Positions 17,429 through 25,842 of a DNA stretch of 64,000 bases are shown piece by piece (the first letter of the stretch is position 1; every line of letters begins with the position of its first letter). Source of the DNA: JAXGXJ01 sp963829545 (lineage in GTDB: Bacteria; Actinomycetota; Thermoleophilia; RBG-16-64-13); NCBI GenBank assembly GCA_963829545.1, contig CAWHIX010000010.1, positions 310,001 through 374,000 of the forward strand. The letters are read 5' to 3'. The translations under genes were made by a program, and so were the position numbers. Under the pieces are notes generated by a model. It saw only the letters and a list, made by a program, of their open reading frames with translations. It was not told the DNA's origin and ran no database searches.

Positions 17429-18229
17429 ATGAGGACCGACTCATCCAAGCCGGGCGACCTCGCCGAGACCTGGCGCCGCTACAAGGACGACAAGGACGTC
17501 GCGGCGCGGGACCAACTCATCCTGGCCTACTCCCCTCTGGTCAAGTACGTGGCCGGACGTATGGGCAGCAGCTTGCCTGCCCACGTGGAGGACGGGGACC
17601 TTGTCTCCTACGGTCTGCTGGGACTCATCGGCGCCATCGAGCGGTTCGATCCGTCCCGCAACATCAAGTTCGAGACCTACGCGGTCTCACGTATTCGCGG
17701 ATCGATCATCGACGAATTGCGCGCACTCGACTGGGTGCCACGCTCGGTGCGGAGCTGGGCCCGCAAGGTGGAGGCGGCCATCACGCGGCTGGAGAACGAG
17801 CTCATGCGGGCACCTACCGACGAGGAGATCGCCGCCTCGCTGGAACTGGACGTGGAGGCCTTCCTGAACATCGTCAACCAGATAAGCTCCTCGGGTATGG
17901 TGGCGCTGGACGAGTTCTGGAACGTCAGCGGCTCCAACCAGGACCGCGTCAACCTGATCGACACCATCGAAGACGTCGATGCTCCCGACCCTTCGCGGGC
18001 CTACCATATACAGGCCCTCAAGGAGACCCTCGCGGCTGCCATCCAGCGCCTTCCTGAGCGGGAGCGCATCGTCATAGGCCTCTACTACTACGAGGGCTTT
18101 ACACTGAAGGAGATAGGGGAGGTGCTCGGGGTCACCGAGTCCCGGGTGTCGCAGCTGCACACCAAGGCCATCCTCCGCCTGCGCGGCCGCATCAAGGAAG
18201 ACATCGATCTCGATATCCTGGCTTCCTGA
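17429..18229 (+). CDS. whiG: RNA polymerase sigma factor of the WhiG/FliA family
   Basis: A 266-aa group 3 sigma factor. Region 2 is ARDQLILAYSPLVKYVAGRM then DLVSYGLLGLIGAIERFDP; then FETYAVSRIRGSIIDELRAL and DWVPRSVR; region 3; and region 4 with LPERERIVIGLYYYEGFTLK and GVTESRVSQLHTKAILRLR. Position between dprA/xerC and rpsB is that of whiG in Streptomyces. In non-sporulating relatives such sigmas often drive motility genes, so the regulon here cannot be told from sequence. Confidence 0.9.
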   Translation: MRTDSSKPGDLAETWRRYKDDKDVAARDQLILAYSPLVKYVAGRMGSSLPAHVEDGDLVSYGLLGLIGAIERFDPSRNIKFETYAVSRIRGSIIDELRALDWVPRSVRSWARKVEAAITRLENELMRAPTDEEIAASLELDVEAFLNIVNQISSSGMVALDEFWNVSGSNQDRVNLIDTIEDVDAPDPSRAYHIQALKETLAAAIQRLPERERIVIGLYYYEGFTLKEIGEVLGVTESRVSQLHTKAILRLRGRIKEDIDLDILAS

Positions 18230-18538
18230 GGGCCCTCTTGGCGTCTGCCGACGACCGATGCGGTGCTCTCGGCTGCTGCACGACGACTCATTCGAGCTGG
18301 CCTGCAGGCCCATCGAGTGGTCCGCGGAAGCTCGGCGGCTTCCCCTTCTCGGGGGCCCTTTCGGCGGCTGCCGAAGACCCATATCGGTGGTCTGCAAGTC
18401 GCCGGGCGGCCCGCTCTCTTATGGTAAACTGCTGCGGCTATACCATCGACCCTGAGGTCCACCGTCTCGGTGGTGCCGGCATGCCGGTTCCGAAGCGGCC
18501 CTCAAGGAGCTGTAAGAAATAACCAGAGTGAGGTAGTC
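18230..18538 (+). promoter_or_regulatory. rpsB leader: extended -10-like box and two inverted repeats
   Basis: A 309-bp gap with no convincing gene. TATGGTAAACT at 18420-18430 contains TG-G-TAAACT, an extended -10 matching the TAAACT boxes elsewhere in the window, but no -35 is placed correctly. Downstream, CCACCG-TCT-CGGTGG (18459-18473) forms a perfect hairpin, followed at once by the palindrome CCGGCATGCCGG (18476-18487). These lie in the expected 5' UTR of rpsB, a gene often autoregulated through its leader. Confidence 0.45.
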
Positions 18539-19762
18539 ATGCCTGCAGCATCCATGAAGCAACTCCTGGAATCAGGGGTCCATTTCGGCCATCAGACCCG
18601 CCGCTGGAACCCGAAGATGAAGCCTTACATCTTCACCGAGCGCGGGGGCATCCACATCATCGACCTCCAGCAGACCACCGTCATGCTCGATCGCGCCTAC
18701 GACTTCGTGCGCAACATCTCCAGCCGCGGGGGCAGCGTCCTGTTCGTGGGCACGAAGAAGCAGTGCCAGGACGTCGTCCGCGACGAGGCCTCCAGGGTAG
18801 GGATGCCGTACGTGAGTCACCGCTGGCTGGGCGGGCTGCTGACCAACTTCGCCACCATCGAGAACCGCATCAAGCGCATGCACGAACTGCGCAAGCTCAA
18901 GGAGGAGGGCCAGCTGGCTCTGCTGCCCACGAAGGAGCGCATGGCGATGGAGCGCGAACTGGAGAAGCTCGAGATCAATCTAGGCGGAGTGAGCACCATG
19001 ACCCGCCTCCCCGACGCCGTGTTCGTAGCCGATCCGAAGCGTGAGGCCATCGCCACCAAAGAGGTCAACAAGCTGGGTGTGCCGCTCATCGGTCTGGTGG
19101 ACACCAACTGCGACCCCGACGAGGTCGATTACCTCATTCCGGGCAACGATGATGCCATCCGTTCCTGCAGCCTCATAGTCAAGACGCTGGCCCGCGCGGT
19201 GGAAGAAGGCCGGCAGAAGGTCCAGATCGCTGAGTTCCAGGCCGCCGAGGCTGCCCGTGAGGCGGCAGCGTCGGGCGCGGCCGCCGCGGAGAGGGCTGCC
19301 GCCGAGGCGCCTGGCGTCGCCGCCGCGCCTTCCCGTGTCTCACGCACCCCGCGCCCGAGCGAAGGCCGGCCCGGCGACCGCCAGGGAGGTCGTCCCGGAG
19401 GTCAGGGGCGTCCCGGACCTCGGGACAGTGGCCCCGGACGCGGTGGTCAGGACCGCAGACCGCCTGTCGCTCGTCAGGCGCCGGCCCGCCGGCCGCCGGC
19501 CGCCGGAGAGGCGAAGGCCCCCAGCGCCGAGCAGCCCGTCAGCGTAGCTCCCCCGCTCGTCCCGGCCCCGGAAGAGGTCCAGGTGGACGCAGCCGTGGTC
19601 GAGACGCCGGTCGTCGAAGCGGCGGCTGTGGAGATGGCACCGGTCGTCGAGACGCCGGCTGAGGCCGCAGCACCGGAGAAGGCCGAAGAGGCGAGTGCCG
19701 AGCCCGCGGTCGCCCCCGAAGCGTCGGCGGCAGGCGAGCCCGCCGTCGAGCCTGAGGCCTGA
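18539..19762 (+). CDS. rpsB: 30S ribosomal protein uS2 with a long C-terminal extension
   Basis: Small-subunit protein S2. Residues ~1-225 are a normal uS2: MKQLLESGVHFGHQTRRWNP, HIIDLQQTTVMLDRAYDFV, RWLGGLLTNF, PDAVFVADPKREAIATKEVN and GLVDTNCDPDEVDYLIPGND. A tail of ~180 residues follows: Ala-rich helix, then an Arg/Gly/Pro-rich basic stretch, then an acidic Ala/Val/Glu/Pro stretch with VVETP repeats. Family members are usually 230-270 aa; this is 407. ATG 18539 is the correct start because the S2 motif begins there. It is first of rpsB-tsf-pyrH-frr. Confidence 0.95.
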   Translation: MPAASMKQLLESGVHFGHQTRRWNPKMKPYIFTERGGIHIIDLQQTTVMLDRAYDFVRNISSRGGSVLFVGTKKQCQDVVRDEASRVGMPYVSHRWLGGLLTNFATIENRIKRMHELRKLKEEGQLALLPTKERMAMERELEKLEINLGGVSTMTRLPDAVFVADPKREAIATKEVNKLGVPLIGLVDTNCDPDEVDYLIPGNDDAIRSCSLIVKTLARAVEEGRQKVQIAEFQAAEAAREAAASGAAAAERAAAEAPGVAAAPSRVSRTPRPSEGRPGDRQGGRPGGQGRPGPRDSGPGRGGQDRRPPVARQAPARRPPAAGEAKAPSAEQPVSVAPPLVPAPEEVQVDAAVVETPVVEAAAVEMAPVVETPAEAAAPEKAEEASAEPAVAPEASAAGEPAVEPEA

Positions 19763-19855
19763 CCCAAGAGATCGACGAGCACCTCCGCGCCGGCCCCGGG
19801 CCGACGGGAGGGGCTCGACTCACGTCTAGCAATCGTCTTCTGAGGGAGGCTAATT

Positions 19856-20461
19856 ATGAGCAATATCGATGCGGCGACGGTCAAGAAACTCCGCGACGCC
19901 TGTGGCGCGGGCATGATGGACTGCAAGATGGCACTCACCGAAGCTCAGGGCGACATGGACGAGGCCCTCAAGCTGCTTCGGAAGAAGGGCATGGCCAGCG
20001 CCGACAAGAAGGCTTCGCGTAAGGCCAACGAGGGCGTGGTGGAGAGCTATATCCATCCGGGCGCCAAGGTGGGTGTGCTCTTGGAAGTGAACTGTGAGAC
20101 CGACTTCGTAGCCCGTGGCGACGTCTTCAAGGCCTTCGCGCATGACGTGGCCATGCACATCGCGGCCGCCAGCCCTGCCTGGGTGTCCCGGGAGGACGTG
20201 CCCCAGGCGGCCGTCGATACCGAGATCGAGATCTACTCGGCGCAGGCCAAGACATCGGGCAAGCCCGAGGCCGTCATTCAGAAGATCGCCGAGGGCAAGC
20301 TCAGCAAGTGGTACTCCGAGGTCGTTCTGTTGGAGCAGTCCTTCGTCAAGGACCCGGACAAGACGATCGACGATCTGCGCCGCGAACTGGTGGGCAAGAT
20401 CGGCGAAAACGTCGAGATCAGCCGTTTCGCGCGCTTTCGCGTTGGCGATGAGGTAGCCTAA
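19856..20461 (+). CDS. tsf: Elongation factor Ts (short form)
   Basis: Guanine nucleotide exchange factor for EF-Tu. At 201 aa it is the short type seen in Thermus, cyanobacteria and several actinobacterial lineages, lacking most of the second core subdomain. Landmarks: VKKLRDACGAGMMDCKMALT (UBA-like N domain), KASRKANEGVVESYIHPGAK, EVNCETDFVARGDVFKAFAH and the C-terminal DDLRRELVGKIGENVEISRF. ATG 19856 with GGGAGG upstream. Confidence 0.96.
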   Translation: MSNIDAATVKKLRDACGAGMMDCKMALTEAQGDMDEALKLLRKKGMASADKKASRKANEGVVESYIHPGAKVGVLLEVNCETDFVARGDVFKAFAHDVAMHIAAASPAWVSREDVPQAAVDTEIEIYSAQAKTSGKPEAVIQKIAEGKLSKWYSEVVLLEQSFVKDPDKTIDDLRRELVGKIGENVEISRFARFRVGDEVA

Positions 20462-20534
20462 GGAAGTAGCTTCCACGTCCATCGACCTCGGGGCACGTAG
20501 AGGGGGCCACGGGGAGAGCCCGGAGCAAGGAGAC

Positions 20535-21272
20535 ATGAACCAGCAAAAGGCTTACAAGAGGGTCCTCCTCAAGTTGAGTGGCGAAGCCCTCATGGGCGAT
20601 CAAAGCTACGGCATCGACCCCGAGAGGCTGCGGACCGTGGCCTGTGAAGTCGCTCACGTGGCCGCCGGTGGCACGGAATTGGCGGTTGTGGTGGGCGGGG
20701 GCAACATCTTCCGAGGTGTCTCGGGGGCGTCGCAAGGTATCGACCGCGCCACCGCCGACTATATGGGCATGCTGGCCACGGTCATGAACTCGGTCGCGCT
20801 GCAGGACGCACTGCGCAAGCTGGCCTGCGACTCGCGTGTGCAATCGGCCATCGGCATGCAGGAGATCTGCGAGCCCTATATCCGGGGCAGGGCTATCCGC
20901 CACTTGGAGAAGGGGAGGGTGGTGGTCTTCGCGGCCGGTACCGGCAACCCCTACTTCAGCACCGACACGGCCGCCGCACTGAGGGCGCTGGAGATCGGGG
21001 CCGAGTGCCTGCTGATGGCCAAGAAGAAGTACGACGGGGTGTACGACGCGGATCCGGAGATCGATCCCAACGCCCGTATGATCCTCAAGATCACGCACCG
21101 AGACGCTCTGGAGCGCGGCCTGCGCGTGATGGACTCCACGGCTCTGTCCCTGTGTATGGACAACCGACTTCCCATACTGGTCTTCAACATGAGCCTGCCC
21201 GAGAACATCCGCCGGGTGGTCCAGGGAGAGCGGGTCGGCACGATCGTGTACACAGACGCGGAAGGAGAGTGA
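20535..21272 (+). CDS. pyrH: UMP kinase
   Basis: Phosphorylates UMP to UDP in pyrimidine nucleotide synthesis; bacterial type, hexameric. 245 aa. Landmarks: KRVLLKLSGEALMGDQSYGI, VVVGGGNIFRG, DYMGMLATVMNSVALQDAL, VFAAGTGNPYFSTDTAAALR and AKKKYDGVYDADP. Six bases separate it from frr. Confidence 0.97.
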   Translation: MNQQKAYKRVLLKLSGEALMGDQSYGIDPERLRTVACEVAHVAAGGTELAVVVGGGNIFRGVSGASQGIDRATADYMGMLATVMNSVALQDALRKLACDSRVQSAIGMQEICEPYIRGRAIRHLEKGRVVVFAAGTGNPYFSTDTAAALRALEIGAECLLMAKKKYDGVYDADPEIDPNARMILKITHRDALERGLRVMDSTALSLCMDNRLPILVFNMSLPENIRRVVQGERVGTIVYTDAEGE

Positions 21273-21278
21273 GAGGGG

Positions 21279-21836
21279 ATGATCCGCGAACTTATCGCCG
21301 ACGGCAAAAGGCGCATGGAGAGTGCGCTCGAGGCCCTGCGGAGCGAGTTCAACACCGTGCGCACTGGACGCGCGTCCACGGCCCTGCTGGACCGGCTGCA
21401 CGTCGATTACTACGGTGCGAAGACTCCCCTCCAGCAACTCGCCAATCTGGCCACGCCCGACCCGCGCACCATTTCGGTGACCGTCTACGACAAGACGGCG
21501 GTCAACTCGGTGGTGCGCGCCATCCAGGAGTCCGACCTGGCTTTGACGCCGAACACCGAGGGCACGGTCATCCGCCTGCACATCCCGCCCTTGACGGCCG
21601 AACGGCGCAAGGACCTCGTCAAACAGATCAAGAACATGGCCGAAGACCAGCGCATCGCCATCCGCAATGTTCGCCGCGATGTCATCTCGGATCTGAAGGA
21701 GCTCAAGAAGGAGGGCGAGATATCCGAGGACGACGAGCGGCGGGCCGAGGAGGAGGTCCAGAAGATGACGGACGGCTTCATCGAGCGGGTGAACGAGCTT
21801 CTCCACCACAAGGAAGAAGAGATCCTCGAGATCTGA
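21279..21836 (+). CDS. frr: Ribosome recycling factor
   Basis: With EF-G it splits post-termination ribosomes. 185 aa, the normal size. Seen are LRSEFNTVRTGRASTALLD, YYGAKTPLQQLANL, HIPPLTAERRKDLVKQIKNM, IRNVRRDVISDLK and the C-terminal helix ending HHKEEEILEI. The gene ends 1 bp before uppS. Confidence 0.97.
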   Translation: MIRELIADGKRRMESALEALRSEFNTVRTGRASTALLDRLHVDYYGAKTPLQQLANLATPDPRTISVTVYDKTAVNSVVRAIQESDLALTPNTEGTVIRLHIPPLTAERRKDLVKQIKNMAEDQRIAIRNVRRDVISDLKELKKEGEISEDDERRAEEEVQKMTDGFIERVNELLHHKEEEILEI

Positions 21837-21837
21837 G

Positions 21838-22619
21838 GTGGCCCTGCGCGACTGGCTTATCGCTCTTCGAGGCGGGGGTCGCAGGCAGACTCCTCGGGGT
21901 TCGGAACCTTCCGCGCTCCCCGGCTCTGTACCCTTTCACGTGGCCATCATCATGGATGGCAACGGTCGCTGGGCGAAGCGCCGCCATCTCCCTGTGGCTG
22001 CCGGTCATCGAGCGGGTGCCCAAGCCGTGCGGCGCGTGGTCGAGGCGGCCAGGGACGCCGGTCTGGGGCAGCTGACCTTGTACTCCTTCTCCACCGAGAA
22101 CTGGACGAGGTCGACGCAGGAGGTAGACGAGCTGATGCGCCTGCACGCAGAGATGATCGACACCGAGGTGCCCACGCTGCACAAGAACGACTGCCGAGTG
22201 GTCTTTGTGGGGAGGAGGGACCGTCTCAGCGCCGGTCTTCTGGAGCGGATGCGCTGGGCCGAAGAACTCACGAGTGAGAACCGACGCATGGTCCTCTTCA
22301 TAGCCTTCGACTACGGCGGCAGGCGCGAGATCGTAGATGCCGTCCGCAAGGCTTTGGAGGACGGCGTCGAGGCCGCCGACCTCACTGACGACCACATCGC
22401 CGCCCACCTCTATTCGTCCGTCATGAAAGACCCCGATCTCGTCATCCGCACCTCGGGCGAGAGGCGGCTGTCCAACTTCCTCCTGTGGCAGACGGCCTAT
22501 TCGGAACTCTACTTCTCCGATCGTCTGTGGCCCGACTTCGGGGAGGCCGAGTTGCTCGAGGCCATCGCCGATTATGCCGCCGGGACAGACGGTTCGGAGC
22601 CCGGAGCAACGATGCTTAA
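21838..22619 (+). CDS. uppS: Undecaprenyl diphosphate synthase (one-base frameshift near the 3' end)
   Basis: Cis-prenyltransferase making undecaprenyl-PP, the carrier lipid of peptidoglycan synthesis. Landmarks: HVAIIMDGNGRWAKRR (catalytic Asp about 40), YSFSTENWTRS and DLVIRTSGERRLSNFLLWQ. As read, the frame runs without stop into cdsA, giving a 527-codon apparent fusion. However, shifting frame at 22576-22584 (adding one C in GCCGCC) yields ADYARRDRRFGARSNDA then TAA at 22617-22619. The RRDRRFG ending is the family's C-terminus, and TAA then overlaps the cdsA ATG by 8 bp. The fusion is therefore most likely a sequence error. Confidence 0.9.
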
Positions 22620-23421
22620 GTCGCGCGTCCTGGTCGCCATCGTCATCATTCCCATCGTCGTGGCTGCGGTGATCTTGGGCGGCTATTTCATGCTCGGCCT
22701 GGGCGTGGTTCTTACCGTCTTGGGCATGCACGAGTACTACAGCCTCCTGCGTCCCTACAAACCGAATCTTCTCGTGGGCTATCTGGCCGCGCTCGCGGTG
22801 GTGGTCGGGGCCTTCTTTCTGGGGCTTCCCGGGCTTCTCGCCGGATTGGCGGCTTTGGTGATCCTCACCTTCTTCTGGTCGCTGCGCGGAGAACTGGGGG
22901 CCCATCTGGTGGGGAGGATGGCGGTGACCCACTTCGGAACGTTGTGGGTGGCCGCAGGCTTTGCCTATCTGCTGCTGTTGCGCGACCTCAACCACGGCAT
23001 GGCTCTGACCCTGCTGGTTTTTGGCTGTACCGCGCTCAACGACACCTTCGCCTATTTCGTGGGCAGAGCAGTCGGCCGGCATCCCATGGCGCCGCGCATA
23101 TCGCCCAAGAAGTCCATCGAGGGCGCGATAGGAGGGATAGTGGGCTCGGTGGTTGCGGCCCTGGTCGTGAGCCTCTACGCGTCCTGGCTATCGCCCCGTG
23201 ACGCCGTGATCCTGGGTCTCATCATCGGCATCGTGGGGCAGTGGGGCGACCTGTTCGAATCGGTGGTGAAGCGCGATTTCGGGGTGAAGGATTCAGGCAA
23301 GATCCTGCGTGGTCACGGGGGAATACTCGACCGCTTCGATTCCATCCTCTTCGCCGGTTTCGTCGCCTACTGGGCGGCTGTCGTCCTGCTGGGCGACGTG
23401 GTCACGGTCACGGGCGGATGA
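22612..23421 (+). CDS. cdsA: Phosphatidate cytidylyltransferase CdsA
   Basis: Makes CDP-diacylglycerol from phosphatidic acid and CTP, the branch point to pgsA products. A 269-aa integral membrane protein with about 7-8 hydrophobic helices starting LVAIVIIPIVVAAVILGGYF. The CDS signature near the C-terminus is intact: VVKRDFGVKDSGKILRGHGG then ILDRFDS. ATG 22612 is in frame with the upstream uppS reading as given, but CdsA proteins start at MLKSRVL-like sequence, supporting a separate gene. Stop overlaps dxr (ATGA). Confidence 0.93.
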   Translation: MLKSRVLVAIVIIPIVVAAVILGGYFMLGLGVVLTVLGMHEYYSLLRPYKPNLLVGYLAALAVVVGAFFLGLPGLLAGLAALVILTFFWSLRGELGAHLVGRMAVTHFGTLWVAAGFAYLLLLRDLNHGMALTLLVFGCTALNDTFAYFVGRAVGRHPMAPRISPKKSIEGAIGGIVGSVVAALVVSLYASWLSPRDAVILGLIIGIVGQWGDLFESVVKRDFGVKDSGKILRGHGGILDRFDSILFAGFVAYWAAVVLLGDVVTVTGG

Positions 23422-24590
23422 AGCGGGTCATCATCCTTGGCTCCACGGGCTCCATAGGCACCCAGGCCCTGCAGGTGGTGGCTGCCAGTAGGGGACTGAC
23501 GGTGGCCGGCCTGTCCTGCGACCGCAACGTGGAACTGCTGTTGGAGCAGGCCATGTCGCTGGGGGTGGAGGACATCGCCATCGCCGATAGGGCCGCGGCC
23601 ACCGCCGTCTCGCCGTCGCTCTATCCGGAGATGACCATCCGCACCGGACCGGGGGCCGCCGCGGAACTGGTGCGCGAAGTCGAGGCCGATTTCGTTCTCA
23701 ACTCCACCGTCGGCTTCGCAGGACTGGAATCGACGCTGGCGGCATTGGAGGCGGGTAGGACACTGGCTCTCGCCAACAAGGAGAGTCTTGTCTGCGCCGG
23801 ATCCCTGGTCACCGCACTGTCTGCCCGGCGGTCGGCCGCCATCCTCCCAGTGGACTCGGAGCACTCGGCCCTGTTCCAGTTGGTCGAGGCTGCGGGTGTC
23901 GAGGCGGTGGATTCGGTGATCCTCACTGCATCCGGGGGACCCTTCCGCGGTCGCGTGGCCGCCGCTCTGGCCGGTGTGACTCCGGAAGAGGCTCTTGCGC
24001 ACCCCACCTGGTCCATGGGCCGCAAGATCAGCATCGATTCGGCCACTCTGGTCAACAAGGGTCTCGAGATCATCGAGGCTCACCACCTGTTCGGGCTACC
24101 CTACGAGCGCATAGAGGTGGTGGTGCATCCTCAGTCGGTGGTACACGGCGCCGTCAGGCTGGTGGACGGAGCGCTGCTGGCCCACCTGGGCGTGGCCGAC
24201 ATGCGCGTGCCCATCGCCTACGCCCTGCACTATCCCGATCGCGCCGCTCTCCAGGTTCAGAGGCTCGATCTGGCAGCCCTGGGGACGCTCGAGTTCGAAC
24301 CCCCCGATGTCGATACCTTTCCTGCGCTACGGCTGGCCCGGGAGGCAGGTGTGCGGGGCGACCGCGCGACCTGCGCCTTCAACGCGGCCAACGAGATGGC
24401 CGTCGCCGCCTTCCTGGATGGCAGGCTGCCCTTTCTGGGTATAGCCGAGGTGGCGGAGCAGGTCGTCGAGGAGAGTGGGGAGGGGACCTTCGGAACGTAT
24501 GCGGAGGCCGTCGACGTCGATCGTGAGGCAAGAGAGCGGTCCTGCATTGCAGTGGCCCGCGTGTCCGCGAGGCAGGAAGAGCGAGCATGA
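23418..24590 (+). CDS. dxr: 1-deoxy-D-xylulose 5-phosphate reductoisomerase
   Basis: Second step of the MEP isoprenoid pathway, DXP to MEP with NADPH. 390 aa. N-terminal dinucleotide site ILGSTGSIGTQALQVV; LANKESLVCAGSLV; PVDSEHSALFQ (metal ligands); LTASGGPFRG; and HPTWSMGRKISIDSATLVNK. ATG 23418 overlaps the cdsA stop; the 3' end overlaps rseP (ATGA). With ispG two genes on, it shows use of the MEP route, which also feeds UppS. Confidence 0.97.
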   Translation: MKRVIILGSTGSIGTQALQVVAASRGLTVAGLSCDRNVELLLEQAMSLGVEDIAIADRAAATAVSPSLYPEMTIRTGPGAAAELVREVEADFVLNSTVGFAGLESTLAALEAGRTLALANKESLVCAGSLVTALSARRSAAILPVDSEHSALFQLVEAAGVEAVDSVILTASGGPFRGRVAAALAGVTPEEALAHPTWSMGRKISIDSATLVNKGLEIIEAHHLFGLPYERIEVVVHPQSVVHGAVRLVDGALLAHLGVADMRVPIAYALHYPDRAALQVQRLDLAALGTLEFEPPDVDTFPALRLAREAGVRGDRATCAFNAANEMAVAAFLDGRLPFLGIAEVAEQVVEESGEGTFGTYAEAVDVDREARERSCIAVARVSARQEERA

Positions 24591-25798
24591 GCACGTTCAT
24601 CGGAATAGTGGTGGCCGTAGTGGGTCTTGGTTTTCTCATCCTGGCCCACGAGTTCGGCCATTTCATCGTGGCCAAAGCGGCGGGGATGAGGGTCGAGGAG
24701 TTCAGCCTGGGCTTCGGCCGCTATCTAATCAGCCGCCGCGTGGGCGAGACCATCTACGGCATCTCTGCGCTGCCGCTGGGCGGGTACGTACGCGTCACCG
24801 GCATGCACAAGGAGGAGTTCGCCGCTCGGGTGGCGGAGGCACGCGAGGAGGAAGCGCAACTGCATGCCTTCCGCGACGAGCCCGAAGACGAAGAGGAAGC
24901 GGACCCGGTCCCGCCGGACCACGGGCGGCGCCCCCGCGATCCCGAGGATCGTCTCGCCGGACCTCGAGCCCTCAGCGTGCAGGAAATCGCGGCCACCCCT
25001 CTTCATCGGCGCTACTACGCGCACCCGTTCTGGCACAAACTGTTCTTCATAATCGCCGGCGTGACCATGAACCTGGTGGTCGCCTTCCTCCTCATCTACA
25101 TCGTGGGGCTGACCCAAGGGGAGGCCATCGTCAGCACCGTGGTGGAGAACGTGGAGGCGGGAACCCCGGCCGCGTCCGCCGGTGTACAGGTAGGCGACCG
25201 CATCGTGAGCGTGGCGGGCACACCTGTCGATGACTGGGAAGGAGTACGCGCCGAGATCCTCACCCATCCCGGGGAAGAGGTGGTAGTGGTCGTGGAGCGC
25301 AGCGGTGCGAGCGTCGAACTCACTGCCCAGATCGAAGAACGGGAGGACGGTACCGGCTTCTTGGGTGTGCAACCCGGGGTAGAGGAACGGGACCTGGGTG
25401 TGCTGAGCGCCTTCCCTTATGCAGCCGCGACGACGTGGAGCATGGTGACGTTGATCTTCAAGGGGATCGGCATGATGTTCAGCGGAGACGTGCCCGTCAC
25501 CGGCTCCCAGGGCTTGGCGGGGCCTGTGGGGATAATCCAACTCTCCACCGAGGCGGTCCAGGGCGGGTACTACCTCATGCTGCTGGCCCTGATCAGCGTC
25601 AACCTGGCCATCCTCAACATGATCCCCCTGCTCCCGCTCGACGGCGGCCATGCTCTGTTCAGCATCATCGAACGGGTGCGGGGCCGCAGCATCTCCCTGC
25701 GTACCTTCGAGAGGGTGTCGATGGTGGGGCTGGTCCTCTTCGTGTTGCTGTTCATCGTGGCCACGTCGAACGACGTGGGCCGCTTGTTCGGCGGCTAG
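24587..25798 (+). CDS. rseP: Site-2 protease family zinc metalloprotease RseP
   Basis: Intramembrane protease of the RseP/RasP family that cleaves anti-sigma factors or signal-peptide remnants. The zinc site HEFGH is at about 21-25 in the first TM segment, the second ligand motif NMIPLLPLDGGHALF in a C-terminal TM, and one PDZ domain spans about 185-270 (GTPAASAGVQVGDRIVSVAG). A charged cytoplasmic insert rich in Glu/Asp/Pro lies at about 85-130. 403 aa. dxr-rseP-ispG order is conserved in Actinomycetota. The local substrate is unknown. Confidence 0.93.
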   Translation: MSTFIGIVVAVVGLGFLILAHEFGHFIVAKAAGMRVEEFSLGFGRYLISRRVGETIYGISALPLGGYVRVTGMHKEEFAARVAEAREEEAQLHAFRDEPEDEEEADPVPPDHGRRPRDPEDRLAGPRALSVQEIAATPLHRRYYAHPFWHKLFFIIAGVTMNLVVAFLLIYIVGLTQGEAIVSTVVENVEAGTPAASAGVQVGDRIVSVAGTPVDDWEGVRAEILTHPGEEVVVVVERSGASVELTAQIEEREDGTGFLGVQPGVEERDLGVLSAFPYAAATTWSMVTLIFKGIGMMFSGDVPVTGSQGLAGPVGIIQLSTEAVQGGYYLMLLALISVNLAILNMIPLLPLDGGHALFSIIERVRGRSISLRTFERVSMVGLVLFVLLFIVATSNDVGRLFGG

Positions 25799-25842
25799 CG
25801 TGAGCAGCGTGCACCGTCACCCCTGTCGGGAGGAGCGGGCGC

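Noticed and set aside
21838..23421. A natural UppS-CdsA bifunctional enzyme
   Set aside because: A one-base correction restores the UppS family C-terminus, a stop codon and a tight overlap with the CdsA ATG; kept as a finding with that explanation.
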